64,000 nucleotides of DNA from CAYRNY01 sp964425755 (GTDB taxonomy: Bacteria > Chloroflexota > Anaerolineae > Aggregatilineales > Aggregatilineaceae), in assembly GCA_964425755.1 (NCBI GenBank), contig CAYRNY010000003.1, forward strand, positions 124,001 to 188,000. Reading direction: 5' to 3'. Made by a program: the position numbers and the translations under genes. The notes beneath the pieces were generated by a model that was given only the letters and a program-made list of their open reading frames with translations, searched no databases and had not been told where the DNA came from. This document shows positions 25,792 to 34,532 of the stretch, piece after piece; positions within the stretch are counted from its first letter, which is position 1, and each line of letters starts with the position of its first letter.

Positions 25792-26598
25792 TCAGTTTTG
25801 GCGCGTGTCTGTCGCGTCGGGCACCGGTGTGATGTTCTCGATATCCAGGGCGATCATTTCCCGCAGCATGGTGTAGTTCGTCATGTCCAGGTGGATTGGG
25901 GTAAGTGACACGTAACCGTTGTGCGTGGCCCATAGATCGGTGCCTTCTTCGGTGGTGTTGCCGGTCGGCGCTTCACCGCCGATCCAGTAATACGGGCGAC
26001 CGTAGGGATCGATACGCGTGATCAACTCGTCGTTGTAGGTGCGCAATCCCTGGCGCACGACCTTGAAACCTTTGATCTGGTCCAGCGGCAGCGCCGGGAT
26101 ATTCACGTTGAGCAAAGTCAAGGGGGGCAGTTTGTCGTGCAGCCCCAGTTCGACAATGCGACGCGCAACTGCGGCAGCGGCGCTGTAGTCGGCATCGTCC
26201 TCGTGTGCCAGCAGGGAAAACGCGATCGCCGGTTTGGGCATGATCACCGCTTCGAACGCGGCGGTCACGGTGCCGCTGTAGGTCAGGTCCTGGCCCATGT
26301 TAGGCCCCCGGTTGATGCCGGAAACAACCAGGTCAACCGGTTCTTCGACCAGGCCAAGCAGCGCGACAGCGACTGCGTCAGCCGGAGAATCTGAGGTGGC
26401 GTAGGCGGTTACCCCGGCAAGCGGGAACGGGACCTTGTCGGCGCGCATCGGTTTGTGCATGGTCTTGCGGTGCCCGATGGCGCTGCGGTTTTCTTTCGGC
26501 GCGACGATCGTTACTTTACCGAAGGGCAGCATCGCTTCTGCCAGCGCGCGAATTCCGGGCGCATAGATGCCGTCATCGTTGGATACCAAGATATGCAT
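25792..26598 (-). CDS. surE: 5'/3'-nucleotidase SurE
   Basis: A 268-residue SurE phosphatase. The N-terminal metal-binding SNDDGIYAPGI, APKENRSAIGH, GINRGPNMGQDLTYSGTVTAAFEA and NVNIPALP blocks are all present. It dephosphorylates nucleoside monophosphates and is linked to stationary-phase survival in other bacteria. It sits upstream of the selenoprotein gene in the same direction with an 84-nt gap. Confidence 0.95.
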   Translation of the reverse strand: MHILVSNDDGIYAPGIRALAEAMLPFGKVTIVAPKENRSAIGHRKTMHKPMRADKVPFPLAGVTAYATSDSPADAVAVALLGLVEEPVDLVVSGINRGPNMGQDLTYSGTVTAAFEAVIMPKPAIAFSLLAHEDDADYSAAAAVARRIVELGLHDKLPPLTLLNVNIPALPLDQIKGFKVVRQGLRTYNDELITRIDPYGRPYYWIGGEAPTGNTTEEGTDLWATHNGYVSLTPIHLDMTNYTMLREMIALDIENITPVPDATDTRQN

Positions 26599-26693
26599 GG
26601 TGAGGCCATCCGTAATTTGCTATGTGATCACCTGCGTTAAGTCGGCGCATTCTACCATGTTCCACGCCTCTTTTCTATCAATTTCAGTGCTAT

Positions 26694-26732
26694 TTCTCAG
26701 GATACGCAACTCAGACTATAATATAAGTTGCG
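26694..26732 (+). promoter_or_regulatory. Promoter with operator-like palindrome around the -10 (HHH protein gene)
   Basis: -35 TTCTCA (26694-26699), 17-nt spacer, -10 TATAAT (26717-26722). Perfect 7-bp arms CGCAACT (26705-26711) and AGTTGCG (26726-26732) bracket the -10, so a bound repressor would cover it. Confidence 0.6.
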
Positions 26733-26780
26733 GCAGCGTAGTAGAGACGTATTCGTCGCCAGCTTTGGGAGCAACGTGTC

Positions 26781-27830
26781 ATGGAACCCGTGCAGGCTTT
26801 AGCTATTTTATCGCTCGGTGCGTTTCTTACCGGGTTGGTTACGGCGGCGTTCTACGTCTTTACGGTGCGTCCGCGCTTGTTGGAACCGGAAGAACAGCCG
26901 GATACAGACGTCGTGAGCGATCGCATTGACGAAAGCCTCGATGAGCAGCGCATGTTGTTCGTGCAGATTCGAAACGCACTGCAGCGGCTCGATCAAGGCT
27001 TTGAGGAACAACGGTTGCTGGTCGGGCAACTCAAAATGGCCTCAGACCGGCACACGCGTGAGCTTTCGGCTGCTGCCGAGCTGGTCAGCACCGGTTCAGC
27101 TTTTGATGCCGACCTGCGCGCGATGCTGAACGCGCAGACTGACGCGGTGCAGGCCCTGGCAAAGTTGCTGGACGAGCAGTCGCAGCGCCTGGCGCAGATC
27201 GACAGGCGGCTGACCAGCCAGGGACAACACCTCGAACGCCTTGAACAACTCCGATTCGCGCACCGGTCGCAAACCAGCGAAGAACTGGCGCAGATCACCA
27301 GGTTGATCCAGACTCAAACTGATCGTCTGGCCGGGATCAGCGACCAGCTATCCGCATGGGGCGGCGCGGGTCCTGATCTGGGTGCAGAGGTTACTGAGCA
27401 GGCGCACGCGCTGGCAGCGCTTTCCCGCGATCTCGCCGCCCAGGCCACGACGATCGAGCAGCTTGATGCCCGCTTGCACAAGCAGACGTCGCTGCTGCAT
27501 GCGGCAGCCGACGAACGCCGCGAGCATGCCGGAATTCTGGAGCGGTTGCAGGACCAGCTCAACCAGATGTTCCCGCAGCTCAGCCGCCTGGCCGGTGAGC
27601 CGGTGCGCCCCGGCCAGGACCGGTTGATGGATATTCGGGGCATTGGCCCAGTCTATTCGCGCAAGCTGCGCGAGGCCGGGATCGATACGTTCGAGCAGTT
27701 GGCTGCGATGTCTCCTGAAGAAGTGCTGGACTTGATTGACGAACCGTTGTGGCGCGAGCGCAGTATTGACAGCGCCGGTTGGATTGAGCAGGCCAGAGAG
27801 CTCGCCGCGCAGCGCAAGAAAGAAGAGTGA
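26781..27830 (+). CDS. Membrane-anchored coiled-coil protein with C-terminal helix-hairpin-helix domain
   Basis: A 349-residue protein: one N-terminal transmembrane helix (about 6-28), a long coiled coil rich in Q/L/E/R heptads (about 50-270), and a C-terminal helix-hairpin-helix segment (RLMDIRGIGPVYSRKLREAG, then FEQLAAMSPEEVLDLI). The last part matches small DNA-binding-like HhH domains often labelled 'flap-endonuclease-like', which here have no nuclease residues. It may tether DNA or a partner to the membrane (inference). Followed after 5 nt by the Thr/Pro-rich protein gene. Confidence 0.7.
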   Translation: MEPVQALAILSLGAFLTGLVTAAFYVFTVRPRLLEPEEQPDTDVVSDRIDESLDEQRMLFVQIRNALQRLDQGFEEQRLLVGQLKMASDRHTRELSAAAELVSTGSAFDADLRAMLNAQTDAVQALAKLLDEQSQRLAQIDRRLTSQGQHLERLEQLRFAHRSQTSEELAQITRLIQTQTDRLAGISDQLSAWGGAGPDLGAEVTEQAHALAALSRDLAAQATTIEQLDARLHKQTSLLHAAADERREHAGILERLQDQLNQMFPQLSRLAGEPVRPGQDRLMDIRGIGPVYSRKLREAGIDTFEQLAAMSPEEVLDLIDEPLWRERSIDSAGWIEQARELAAQRKKEE

Positions 27831-27835
27831 ATTAA

Positions 27836-29491
27836 GTGAGCCTCGATATGCGCCGGCTGGTGCGCCGGATTGATGTTGTGTTTTTCGTGATCCTGTTGAT
27901 CACGTCCGGGCTGGCGGCGCTGTTTTTCTGGTTAGAATTTTACAACGGCGATCAAGATGACGAGCAAGCCGTCGCCAGCCGTGCGACGGCCACCGCGACG
28001 CTGACTTTCACAGCGACGGATACGCCGACACGAACCAGAACCCCAACGGTGACCGCGTCTCCGACTGCTACGGCGACATCCACTGCCACCGCCACGCCGA
28101 CGCGAACGCCAACCCCTACACCGACCGTCACCCCCTGGCCGACCCCTGGAATCGATCCGTTACCGGGTACGCTGTTTGCGGGGGAATCCGTGCCGATCAG
28201 TGGACAGGCATTGCCGCACGACACGATCCACGTATATGCTGCGGGTGGGGAATGGATCGCGGCGGCGGTGGCGGATGGTGACGGGAACTGGTCTGTTGCG
28301 CTGCCCGGCACGTTTGCGGAAGGGATGCACACGCTGGCAGTCACGGCGCTCAGTGAATCCGGCGCGAGTAGTGAGCCGGTCAGTGTGAGCTTCGACGTCT
28401 TGCCGCCACCAACTGCGACAGCGACACCAACGACCACGCCGACAGCGACCGCAACGGCAACACCTACTGCGACCGCGAGTCCAACTGCGACCCGCACGCC
28501 GACGGCTACCGCGACGGTGACCGTGTCACCGACCCCGTCGCCGACAGCGACCGCGAGTCCAACCGCATCCCGCACGGCGACCTACACGGCAGTGGCCGTT
28601 GTGCCGACTGCTACGGAGACGCCATTCCCAACCGAGTCCCCTATGCCGACGGCTGCTCCAACGGGCACCCCCGTCCCCAGCGCGACACCGACAGCGAGCC
28701 ACACGCCCACCGTTAGCGCGCCCCCGACCCGGACCGCGACCCCGACGCCGACCGGCAGCGCCACACCGATCGCCGTTGCTGGGGCGCAAGTCCAGCCGCC
28801 GCAAGTGGACGAATTTCCTGGCGACGTGATGCTTGGTGCGCCGGTGACGATCAGTGGCCGCGCGCAGACCGGGCACGTGATCCGGGTGTCGATCAACGGG
28901 GCGCGCATCGGGCAGGCCACCGCTGGGCCCGATGGCACGTGGACGCTTGACTGGACGCCTGAGCGTGCCGGGGTGCTGGCGCTGGAAGCCGTCGCGACAG
29001 ACGCGGGTGGCGTGCAGAGTGTCCCGGTTACGCGACAGGTCACGGTCGGCGCGCAGCCACCGCAGATTGACACTCCCCGTCCAGGCGCAGTATATTCACC
29101 CGGTCCGGTGACGTTCAGCGGCAGCGCACAGCCGGAAACGCAGGTCAGCGTGCAGGATGTGCTATCCGGCGCGGTGCTGGCAGAAGCGACGGTTTCAGCG
29201 GGTGGTGCGTGGCACACGACGCTTACGCTGGACGACCCCGGCCAGTACCGGGTCGAAGCCGCGATCAGCGTGCCCGGTGACGTGATACTGGAGTCAGAGC
29301 CGGTCACGTTTACCGTAGCGCCACCGGTGGCTCCCGACACGGGGGTGACGCTTATTCTGTCCGACCCGGAAAAGACCGGGCGTACATTCACCGTGCTGTT
29401 GGCGCTGTTGTTGCTGGCGGGTGGATTCAGCGTGTTCCTTGCCGGGCGACTGCTGGTACTGCTGGCGCGCGATCGGCGTGCCGGGCAATAA
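27836..29491 (+). CDS. Membrane-anchored Thr/Pro-rich stalk protein with Ig-like domains
   Basis: A 551-residue surface protein with a hydrophobic helix at each end (about 15-35, and 518-543 before ARDRRAGQ). Between them are two low-complexity stalks of T-A-T-P-T type repeats (about 47-103 and 185-315) and three Ig-like modules (each with the pattern 'SGxAxPxxxIxVxxxG... D/AGxWxxxL'). Such stalks are typically O-glycosylated spacers. Two starts are possible: GTG 27836 or ATG 27848. No enzyme motif is visible. Confidence 0.7.
   Translation: MSLDMRRLVRRIDVVFFVILLITSGLAALFFWLEFYNGDQDDEQAVASRATATATLTFTATDTPTRTRTPTVTASPTATATSTATATPTRTPTPTPTVTPWPTPGIDPLPGTLFAGESVPISGQALPHDTIHVYAAGGEWIAAAVADGDGNWSVALPGTFAEGMHTLAVTALSESGASSEPVSVSFDVLPPPTATATPTTTPTATATATPTATASPTATRTPTATATVTVSPTPSPTATASPTASRTATYTAVAVVPTATETPFPTESPMPTAAPTGTPVPSATPTASHTPTVSAPPTRTATPTPTGSATPIAVAGAQVQPPQVDEFPGDVMLGAPVTISGRAQTGHVIRVSINGARIGQATAGPDGTWTLDWTPERAGVLALEAVATDAGGVQSVPVTRQVTVGAQPPQIDTPRPGAVYSPGPVTFSGSAQPETQVSVQDVLSGAVLAEATVSAGGAWHTTLTLDDPGQYRVEAAISVPGDVILESEPVTFTVAPPVAPDTGVTLILSDPEKTGRTFTVLLALLLLAGGFSVFLAGRLLVLLARDRRAGQ
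27990..28770 (+). repeat. Two coding low-complexity tracts (Thr-Pro/Ala-Thr)
   Basis: Imperfect short repeats around ACNGCGAC/ACNCCGAC encode the stalks of the protein above, at about 27990-28140 and 28400-28770. The opposite strand is spuriously open (Val/Gly/Ala repeats). Length variation between strains would be expected. Confidence 0.7.
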
Positions 29492-29562
29492 CGAAGCGCG
29501 GAAATACGGGATTCGGACATTCCCCATTGGATGACATTTCGTATGGAAAGGGACCGGTCTAC

Positions 29563-30240
29563 GTGCGGATACGGCGCAGACGTTTGATCTTGACTGTGGC
29601 GTTGTTGCTGGTAGTGGCGGGTGGTGCTGCGGTGGCATTGGGGTCGTCAGTATGGCTTGATCCCGGTGACAAGGGCGACACCTCGACCGACCTTGTGACA
29701 CCAACGCTTTCCGCAAGCGGCGCGCGCGTTTTTGACGTCGCGCCCGACGAGTCGCGGGTCGATTTTGTGGTGCGTGTGTACGGGTTGGAACTGGTGGGTG
29801 TATTCCCGGTCGATGAGGGCACGATCACCCTGGAACCGGCGGGCGACCAACTACGGGTGCTGGTGCGGCTGCAGATCGATGTTGATCACGTGGCGACGGG
29901 AAACGCGCAGGTTGATGATCTGCTGCGCGGGGTGATGGAGACGGGCGACTATCCGCTGGCGTTTTACGTGGCGACCTCGCGCGATCGCGTGCCCGTGACC
30001 GGGGACGTGATCACATTTGATCTGGTTGGCGATCTGGACGTGCATCATGTTGTGGCTCCCCATGCGATGCGCGTCGAGGCGCAACTGGTGGGGCGGGAAA
30101 TCTGGGCGGTGGCGACATCTGATCTCGATCTGGCGGCGCATGGTGTCCAGCTACCGGCGTTTGCCAGCGGCAGCACCACGATCCGGCTCACCGCACGGCT
30201 GCAGGCTTACGAGGTCGAGCCGCCGCTGAGCGATGACTGA
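29563..30240 (+). CDS. Membrane-anchored YceI-like domain protein
   Basis: A 225-residue protein with a basic N-terminus, one transmembrane helix (about 8-28) and an extracytoplasmic YceI-like beta-barrel domain. Recognisable blocks are FDVAPDESRVDFVVRV, GVFPVDEGTITLEP, LLRGVMETGDYPLAFYV and FDLVGDLDVHHV. YceI domains bind isoprenoid or other amphiphilic lipids. GTG 29563 is chosen for AAAGGGA 9 nt upstream; a TTG at 29527 would add 12 residues. Its last 34 nt overlap the convergent glycosyltransferase gene. Confidence 0.7.
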   Translation: MRIRRRRLILTVALLLVVAGGAAVALGSSVWLDPGDKGDTSTDLVTPTLSASGARVFDVAPDESRVDFVVRVYGLELVGVFPVDEGTITLEPAGDQLRVLVRLQIDVDHVATGNAQVDDLLRGVMETGDYPLAFYVATSRDRVPVTGDVITFDLVGDLDVHHVVAPHAMRVEAQLVGREIWAVATSDLDLAAHGVQLPAFASGSTTIRLTARLQAYEVEPPLSDD

Positions 30241-31553
30241 GCGGCGATTGTGTTTTGGGCAGGGGAAGCTAAGCGGTTCCATATGTTGGCGGCAAAACCG
30301 CCAGCGAAAAGCGCATAGGCCGGGTAAGTCGGGAACAGGTAGCGTGGCAGCGCCAGCAGGATCAGGTGGACGCCGGTGAAATAGAGGATGACGCCGTACA
30401 CCGGCAGCAGCGCGCGCCAGCGTTTGCGAAAGGCTGCCATACCGGCTAGGCCCGCTGCCAGCGTGCCAAAGTGAAAGACGTAGACCGCCAGTTTTTCCCA
30501 AAACGATTCGATGCGCGTCAGGTCGATCAATCCGTCCAACGTGCGATCGTCGCGCAACCAGTCTTGCGCGGCGTAGCGGATGCTTTCGCCGGGGTAGTAG
30601 TTGGTGTTGTGCGGTTGCAGGTAGGCGCGTCCCAGTTCCTTGGCACGATGGAACGCCCATCCTGCCGGATCGCCTAAGATGTTGTCTTTGACGCCCTTCT
30701 TGATCTTGTTGAGGCGGTCAGAGTCCGTGTCCCCTGCGTTCAACCCCAAGCCAGCATCGTATTCCGACGGCCCGGCTTTGCCCTCTGCACCCTGGTGCAC
30801 GAAGGCCAGCAATCCCTCACCGCCGATCACCAGCCGGTCCCACACGATCAGGTTGTAGACGGTCCAGGTCGCGACAACCGCCCCATAGGCGACCAGCAGT
30901 GTGGCGGTCAGGCGTACCCACTGCGCACGGTGAGTCAGCCACAGGTGCAGCACGAGTCCCAGCGGGAACGCAAGGAACACCGCGCGTGTGAGCGTCGCCA
31001 GCCCGAACGCGGCCCCGGCCAGCGCCATCCGGCCCGGTGTCGCGCGATCATGGAACCGGGCATACAGCGCCAGTGCCCCGAACATGAAGAACATGAACAA
31101 GCCCTCGCTGGCGATCTTGCCGGCTTCGATGATCAGGGCCGGGCTGAATGCGACCAGTGCCGCCGCGATCCAGCCGGCGCGCGCGGATATCAAGCGGCGT
31201 CCGAGCAAGAAGACGAACCCGCACAAAGCCGCCCCCAGCGTAGATTGGACCAGGCGGATAGATTGCATATCCGTGTAACGGAAATATTCGCCGCTGCCGT
31301 GCCAGCCGGGCGTCAGGACTTGCAGCCCGCCCACGAAGACCGGGTAGAGGGGAGCAGTCTGCAGCGGGCCGGGTGTTTTCCCCGTCAGCACCAGCCTGCG
31401 CCCGTTGTACATGTACCAGTTTGCGTCACCCCCGGAAAGATTGGGATGCGGGTCCAGCAGCAGCACGAACGCGGCGCGCAGTAATAGCGCGATCAGGATG
31501 AGCGCGATCAGCAGGCGGTGGCGCTTGAGAGCAGATACTATCGTCGGGATCAC
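30207..31553 (-). CDS. GT39/ArnT-type membrane glycosyltransferase (first)
   Basis: A 448-residue polytopic protein with about ten hydrophobic helices. The first periplasmic loop carries the acidic motif LSGGDANWYMYNGRRL expected of GT-C enzymes that use polyprenyl-phosphate sugars. A later loop (residues about 240-330) is hydrophilic. It probably glycosylates surface proteins or lipids; the Thr/Pro-rich protein nearby is a plausible acceptor (inference). GTG start. It is divergent from a second enzyme of the same class. Confidence 0.8.
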   Translation of the reverse strand: MIPTIVSALKRHRLLIALILIALLLRAAFVLLLDPHPNLSGGDANWYMYNGRRLVLTGKTPGPLQTAPLYPVFVGGLQVLTPGWHGSGEYFRYTDMQSIRLVQSTLGAALCGFVFLLGRRLISARAGWIAAALVAFSPALIIEAGKIASEGLFMFFMFGALALYARFHDRATPGRMALAGAAFGLATLTRAVFLAFPLGLVLHLWLTHRAQWVRLTATLLVAYGAVVATWTVYNLIVWDRLVIGGEGLLAFVHQGAEGKAGPSEYDAGLGLNAGDTDSDRLNKIKKGVKDNILGDPAGWAFHRAKELGRAYLQPHNTNYYPGESIRYAAQDWLRDDRTLDGLIDLTRIESFWEKLAVYVFHFGTLAAGLAGMAAFRKRWRALLPVYGVILYFTGVHLILLALPRYLFPTYPAYALFAGGFAANIWNRLASPAQNTIAAQSSLSGGSTS

Positions 31554-31636
31554 GGTATAATAGCCGTCGCTTTATTTGCCTGGCGGTGGTAAGCCGGACG
31601 ACGCCCGGCGATCATCGCGGGGACGTTTATACCGTG
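31551..31636. repeat. Perfect 10-bp inverted repeat between the two glycosyltransferase genes
   Basis: CACGGTATAA (31551-31560) and TTATACCGTG (31627-31636), 66 nt apart. Each arm carries a -10-like hexamer reading toward the other (TATAAT rightward at 31556-31561, TATAAA leftward at 31626-31631). Confidence 0.6.
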
Positions 31637-31654
31637 ACATGTAGAGGCGGTCAA
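31626..31654 (-). promoter_or_regulatory. Leftward promoter of the first glycosyltransferase gene
   Basis: -35 TTGACC (31649-31654), 17-nt spacer, -10 TATAAA (31626-31631). The -35 abuts the start codon of the opposite gene (31656). Confidence 0.6.
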
Positions 31655-31655
31655 C

Positions 31656-33290
31656 ATGCAGTCAGCGCTATACACATGGGGGCGACAACTTCACAGTCTA
31701 TCGGCGCGGCGCGGGTTCTGGCCAGTGATCATTGTGCTGCTGGCGCTTATGCCGCGCCTGGTGCTGTGGGCACTGAGCGATCATCCCGGCTTGTGGGACC
31801 CGACGGAGTATTATAACCTTGCCGTGAACCTGCACCAGGGGGGCGGCTTCACGCTGGATTACATCTGGAGCTTCGCCAACGATCCGCAGGCTGTGACACA
31901 TCCGCTCGATCACTGGCTGCCGCTGTCCGGCATAGTGGCGGCGGGATCGTTTGTGTTGTTTGGCGTATCGGTACAGGCGGCGCTGCTGCCGTTCGTGCTG
32001 CTGGGCGTGTTGCAGAGCGTGCTGGTGTACGGGTTTGCACGGCGGGTCGGCGTCAGCAGGGACGCGGCAGTGCTGGCGGCGCTGGCGACCGCCTGGACGC
32101 CCTGGTTATTCCTGTCGTCGCTGCACACGGACACGACCACGCTGTTCGGGGTGCTGGGGTTTGGCGCGCTGGCGGCGGTGGTGCTTGGTGTCACTGAGGA
32201 TGGGCGCTGGCTGTGGCTGGCGGGACTGCTCACCGGCCTGGCGATGCTCACGCGGAACGATGCGCCGATGTTGGTCGCTGCGGGCATGCTTGGCGGCGCG
32301 TGGATTGCGTGGCGCACAGGGGCGCGCGTGGTGCGCCCGGTGCATGTCGCCGGTGCTGTGGTCGTGCTGGTGGCGGTGCTGCTGCCCTGGATCGCGCGTA
32401 ACCAGTCCGAACTGGGTACGCCCTGGCCGGGCAGCACGGCGAAGACGATGTTCGTCACAGAGCATGAAGACTTTTACGCCTATTCAAAGGAGATATCGCT
32501 GCAGCGATACCTCGAACAGGGCGTCCCGGCGATTCTGGGGAAGATCGCGTTTGAACTCGCCGCGAGTGTGAAGCTGATGTTCACGCTGGTCGAGTTGATC
32601 TTCCCGGTGGCTATCATTGGCGGGTTGCTAGATGGGCTGCTGCGGCGGCGTGACGGGCTGTCACCGATCGACCTGCTGCCGCACGTGCCCGCGCTGTTGT
32701 TCATATTGCTGACGTTCGGTGCGTACGGCGTGCTGATGCCGTACCTCAGCCAGGGCGGGAGCTTCAAGAAAGCGTACCTGGCGATGGTACCGTTCTTGCT
32801 GATCATCGGCGCGCAGGCTGTTGAACGCTACGTTCGACCGCGCGCTGCGTATATCACTGTAAGCACGATCACGCTGGCGTTGCTGTTGGCGAACGCGGTG
32901 GAGTTGACCCGCGCGGACTACAAACTCAACGCGAACCAGAAAGCGATGTATGAAGATGTTGCGGCAGTGCTGGACGAGTTACAGGCCAATACCGGGCGCG
33001 AGGTGATCGTCATGACGCGCGATCCCTGGTCGGTGAACTATGTCACTGGGTATCGTGCTGTGATGGTCCCGAACGAGCCGCTGGACGTGATTCTGGACGT
33101 GGCCGACCGCTACGGTGTGACGCATATCCTTGCGCCGGTACCGCGCGACGCGATCAACGCGCTGGATTGGGGGATCACGATGCATCCCCGCCTGGCACGT
33201 GTAGCAGAACTGCCGCGCCACGGGATGCACATTTACCAGATTTTCCCTGCCGAGGATACATCCGCAGGCACAACAGCACAAGGAGAATGA
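31656..33290 (+). CDS. GT39-type membrane glycosyltransferase (second)
   Basis: A 544-residue polytopic protein of the dolichyl-phosphate-mannose-mannosyltransferase-like family. Loop 1 holds the acidic motif GLWDPTEYYNLAVNLHQGGG. About ten to eleven membrane helices are followed by a soluble C-terminal domain (about 435-530, with REVIVMTRDPWSVNYVTGY). GAGG lies 8 nt before the ATG. It likely transfers a sugar from a polyprenyl phosphate on the outer face of the membrane. The next gene starts 6 nt downstream. Confidence 0.8.
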   Translation: MQSALYTWGRQLHSLSARRGFWPVIIVLLALMPRLVLWALSDHPGLWDPTEYYNLAVNLHQGGGFTLDYIWSFANDPQAVTHPLDHWLPLSGIVAAGSFVLFGVSVQAALLPFVLLGVLQSVLVYGFARRVGVSRDAAVLAALATAWTPWLFLSSLHTDTTTLFGVLGFGALAAVVLGVTEDGRWLWLAGLLTGLAMLTRNDAPMLVAAGMLGGAWIAWRTGARVVRPVHVAGAVVVLVAVLLPWIARNQSELGTPWPGSTAKTMFVTEHEDFYAYSKEISLQRYLEQGVPAILGKIAFELAASVKLMFTLVELIFPVAIIGGLLDGLLRRRDGLSPIDLLPHVPALLFILLTFGAYGVLMPYLSQGGSFKKAYLAMVPFLLIIGAQAVERYVRPRAAYITVSTITLALLLANAVELTRADYKLNANQKAMYEDVAAVLDELQANTGREVIVMTRDPWSVNYVTGYRAVMVPNEPLDVILDVADRYGVTHILAPVPRDAINALDWGITMHPRLARVAELPRHGMHIYQIFPAEDTSAGTTAQGE

Positions 33291-33296
33291 CCGAAC

Positions 33297-34532
33297 ATGA
33301 TCGTTCGTGATCCGTTGGTTTATGCGACGTACTACTATTTGCACCAGGCAGCCGGCGATTCCAGTGCCCGGCGTGCGGATCGTTATGCGGTGTTCACCGA
33401 CGAGGTACAACGAATGGCGCACGCGATCGCCGGTTGGCTGGCGTTGCCGCATCCCGACGTGCCCGCACTCGAGACGTGGTCCGGCGATGCGCCGCCCGAT
33501 CTGCAACCTTTGATGCAACCGCAGACGATGAACGGGCGCACCAATGCCTCGGCGGTGCTGCGAGCGTATGCCCTGCGCAATATGCTGCTGCTGCGTGTGA
33601 TCGTGGCGCGCGGGGGCGAGCACGAGCAGACAGTCTGGCAGATGCTTGATGAGGCACTTGGCCCGGACCCCACGGCGGAAGCCTGGTTGGACACCGTGCG
33701 CTATTGGTGCGGCGTCGCGCCACGTTTGCCGGACGAACTGGAGCAGACGCGGGCGCAACCGATCCAGGCTCCGTTCGGGGTGTTGTGCCTGGGGCATGGT
33801 GTGCAAGCGCATGTGTTGGTGTATCCTGACGCGCGCACGGAAGGTAAGGCGAATACGTTTCTGTCCACCCTCGCACCGCGCCTGGACTGGTACCCCGTGC
33901 AGGCACGGTATCACATGGACACGTATACGGATTACGTCGCGCGTGTGGCTCGCCGGCAGCAGCAGGCACTCGATCGGGTTGCCCGTTCCGCGCAGGTATG
34001 GACTACCGGCGAACGGCGCGACCTGTTGCATTCGCTGGCGCCACTACACGGCGAGCTGAACTCGCTCGAAACGTTGCACCGCGACGTCACCAGTGATCTG
34101 GCAGCTACACATGGCGCAGTGCGCGAACTGCGGTCCCTGGCGGCGGACTACCGTCTCGAGTTGATGCAGTCCGGGCTGTGGAGCGCGGCTCCGATGGTCT
34201 GGCAGGCAGAGGTCGCGACGATCGCGACGCTGGAAGACCAGATCGCCTCAGACGTGGAACACATCGAAACCACGCTGCGGCGGATCGAGTTTTTGCTCAC
34301 GACGCTGCAGACGCGGATCGCGGTGCAGCAGGGCGAGCGCGCGCGCCTGTTCGCGTATGTGCTTGTGTTGCTGGTTGCCGCGATGTTGCTTGTGCTGGTC
34401 GCGGACGCCGACCCGCTGCGGTTGCTGTTACGGTTGGGGGTGCTGCTAGTTGTCGCGCTGCTCGGTTGGGGTGGGTGGCAGTTCTGGCAGCGACAGGCGC
34501 GGCAGGACCCCCCGGATGGCGATTCAGCCTGA
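33297..34532 (+). CDS. Uncharacterised coiled-coil protein with two C-terminal membrane helices
   Basis: I do not recognise this 411-residue protein. Residues 1-230 are soluble and begin MIVRDPLVYATYYYLHQAAG, with GVLCLGHGVQAHVLVYPD inside. Residues about 240-345 are strongly helical/coiled coil. Two hydrophobic helices (about 350-368 and 374-392) close the protein, followed by a short polar tail. The layout (large soluble part, long helices, helical hairpin at the end) recalls CorA-like or mechanosensing proteins, but there is no GMN motif. It is translationally close to the glycosyltransferase gene (6 nt). Confidence 0.5.
   Translation: MIVRDPLVYATYYYLHQAAGDSSARRADRYAVFTDEVQRMAHAIAGWLALPHPDVPALETWSGDAPPDLQPLMQPQTMNGRTNASAVLRAYALRNMLLLRVIVARGGEHEQTVWQMLDEALGPDPTAEAWLDTVRYWCGVAPRLPDELEQTRAQPIQAPFGVLCLGHGVQAHVLVYPDARTEGKANTFLSTLAPRLDWYPVQARYHMDTYTDYVARVARRQQQALDRVARSAQVWTTGERRDLLHSLAPLHGELNSLETLHRDVTSDLAATHGAVRELRSLAADYRLELMQSGLWSAAPMVWQAEVATIATLEDQIASDVEHIETTLRRIEFLLTTLQTRIAVQQGERARLFAYVLVLLVAAMLLVLVADADPLRLLLRLGVLLVVALLGWGGWQFWQRQARQDPPDGDSA

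Noticed and set aside
24892..25908. Long rightward reading frame across the rpsB leader, selenoprotein and surE 3' end
   Set aside because: Antisense to recognisable genes, Arg/His/Cys-rich composition, no homology-like motifs; typical for GC-rich DNA.
27952..28575. Leftward Val/Gly/Ala-repeat protein opposite the stalk gene
   Set aside because: It is the complement of the Thr/Pro repeat tract; composition follows from the repeats and there is no initiation signal.
27990..28770. CRISPR-like repeat array
   Set aside because: The repeats are short, imperfect, in codon phase and without spacers.
31951..32571. Overlapping frame rich in Cys/Arg/Trp inside the second glycosyltransferase gene
   Set aside because: Same-strand frame shadow of a membrane-protein gene; no start signal or motifs.
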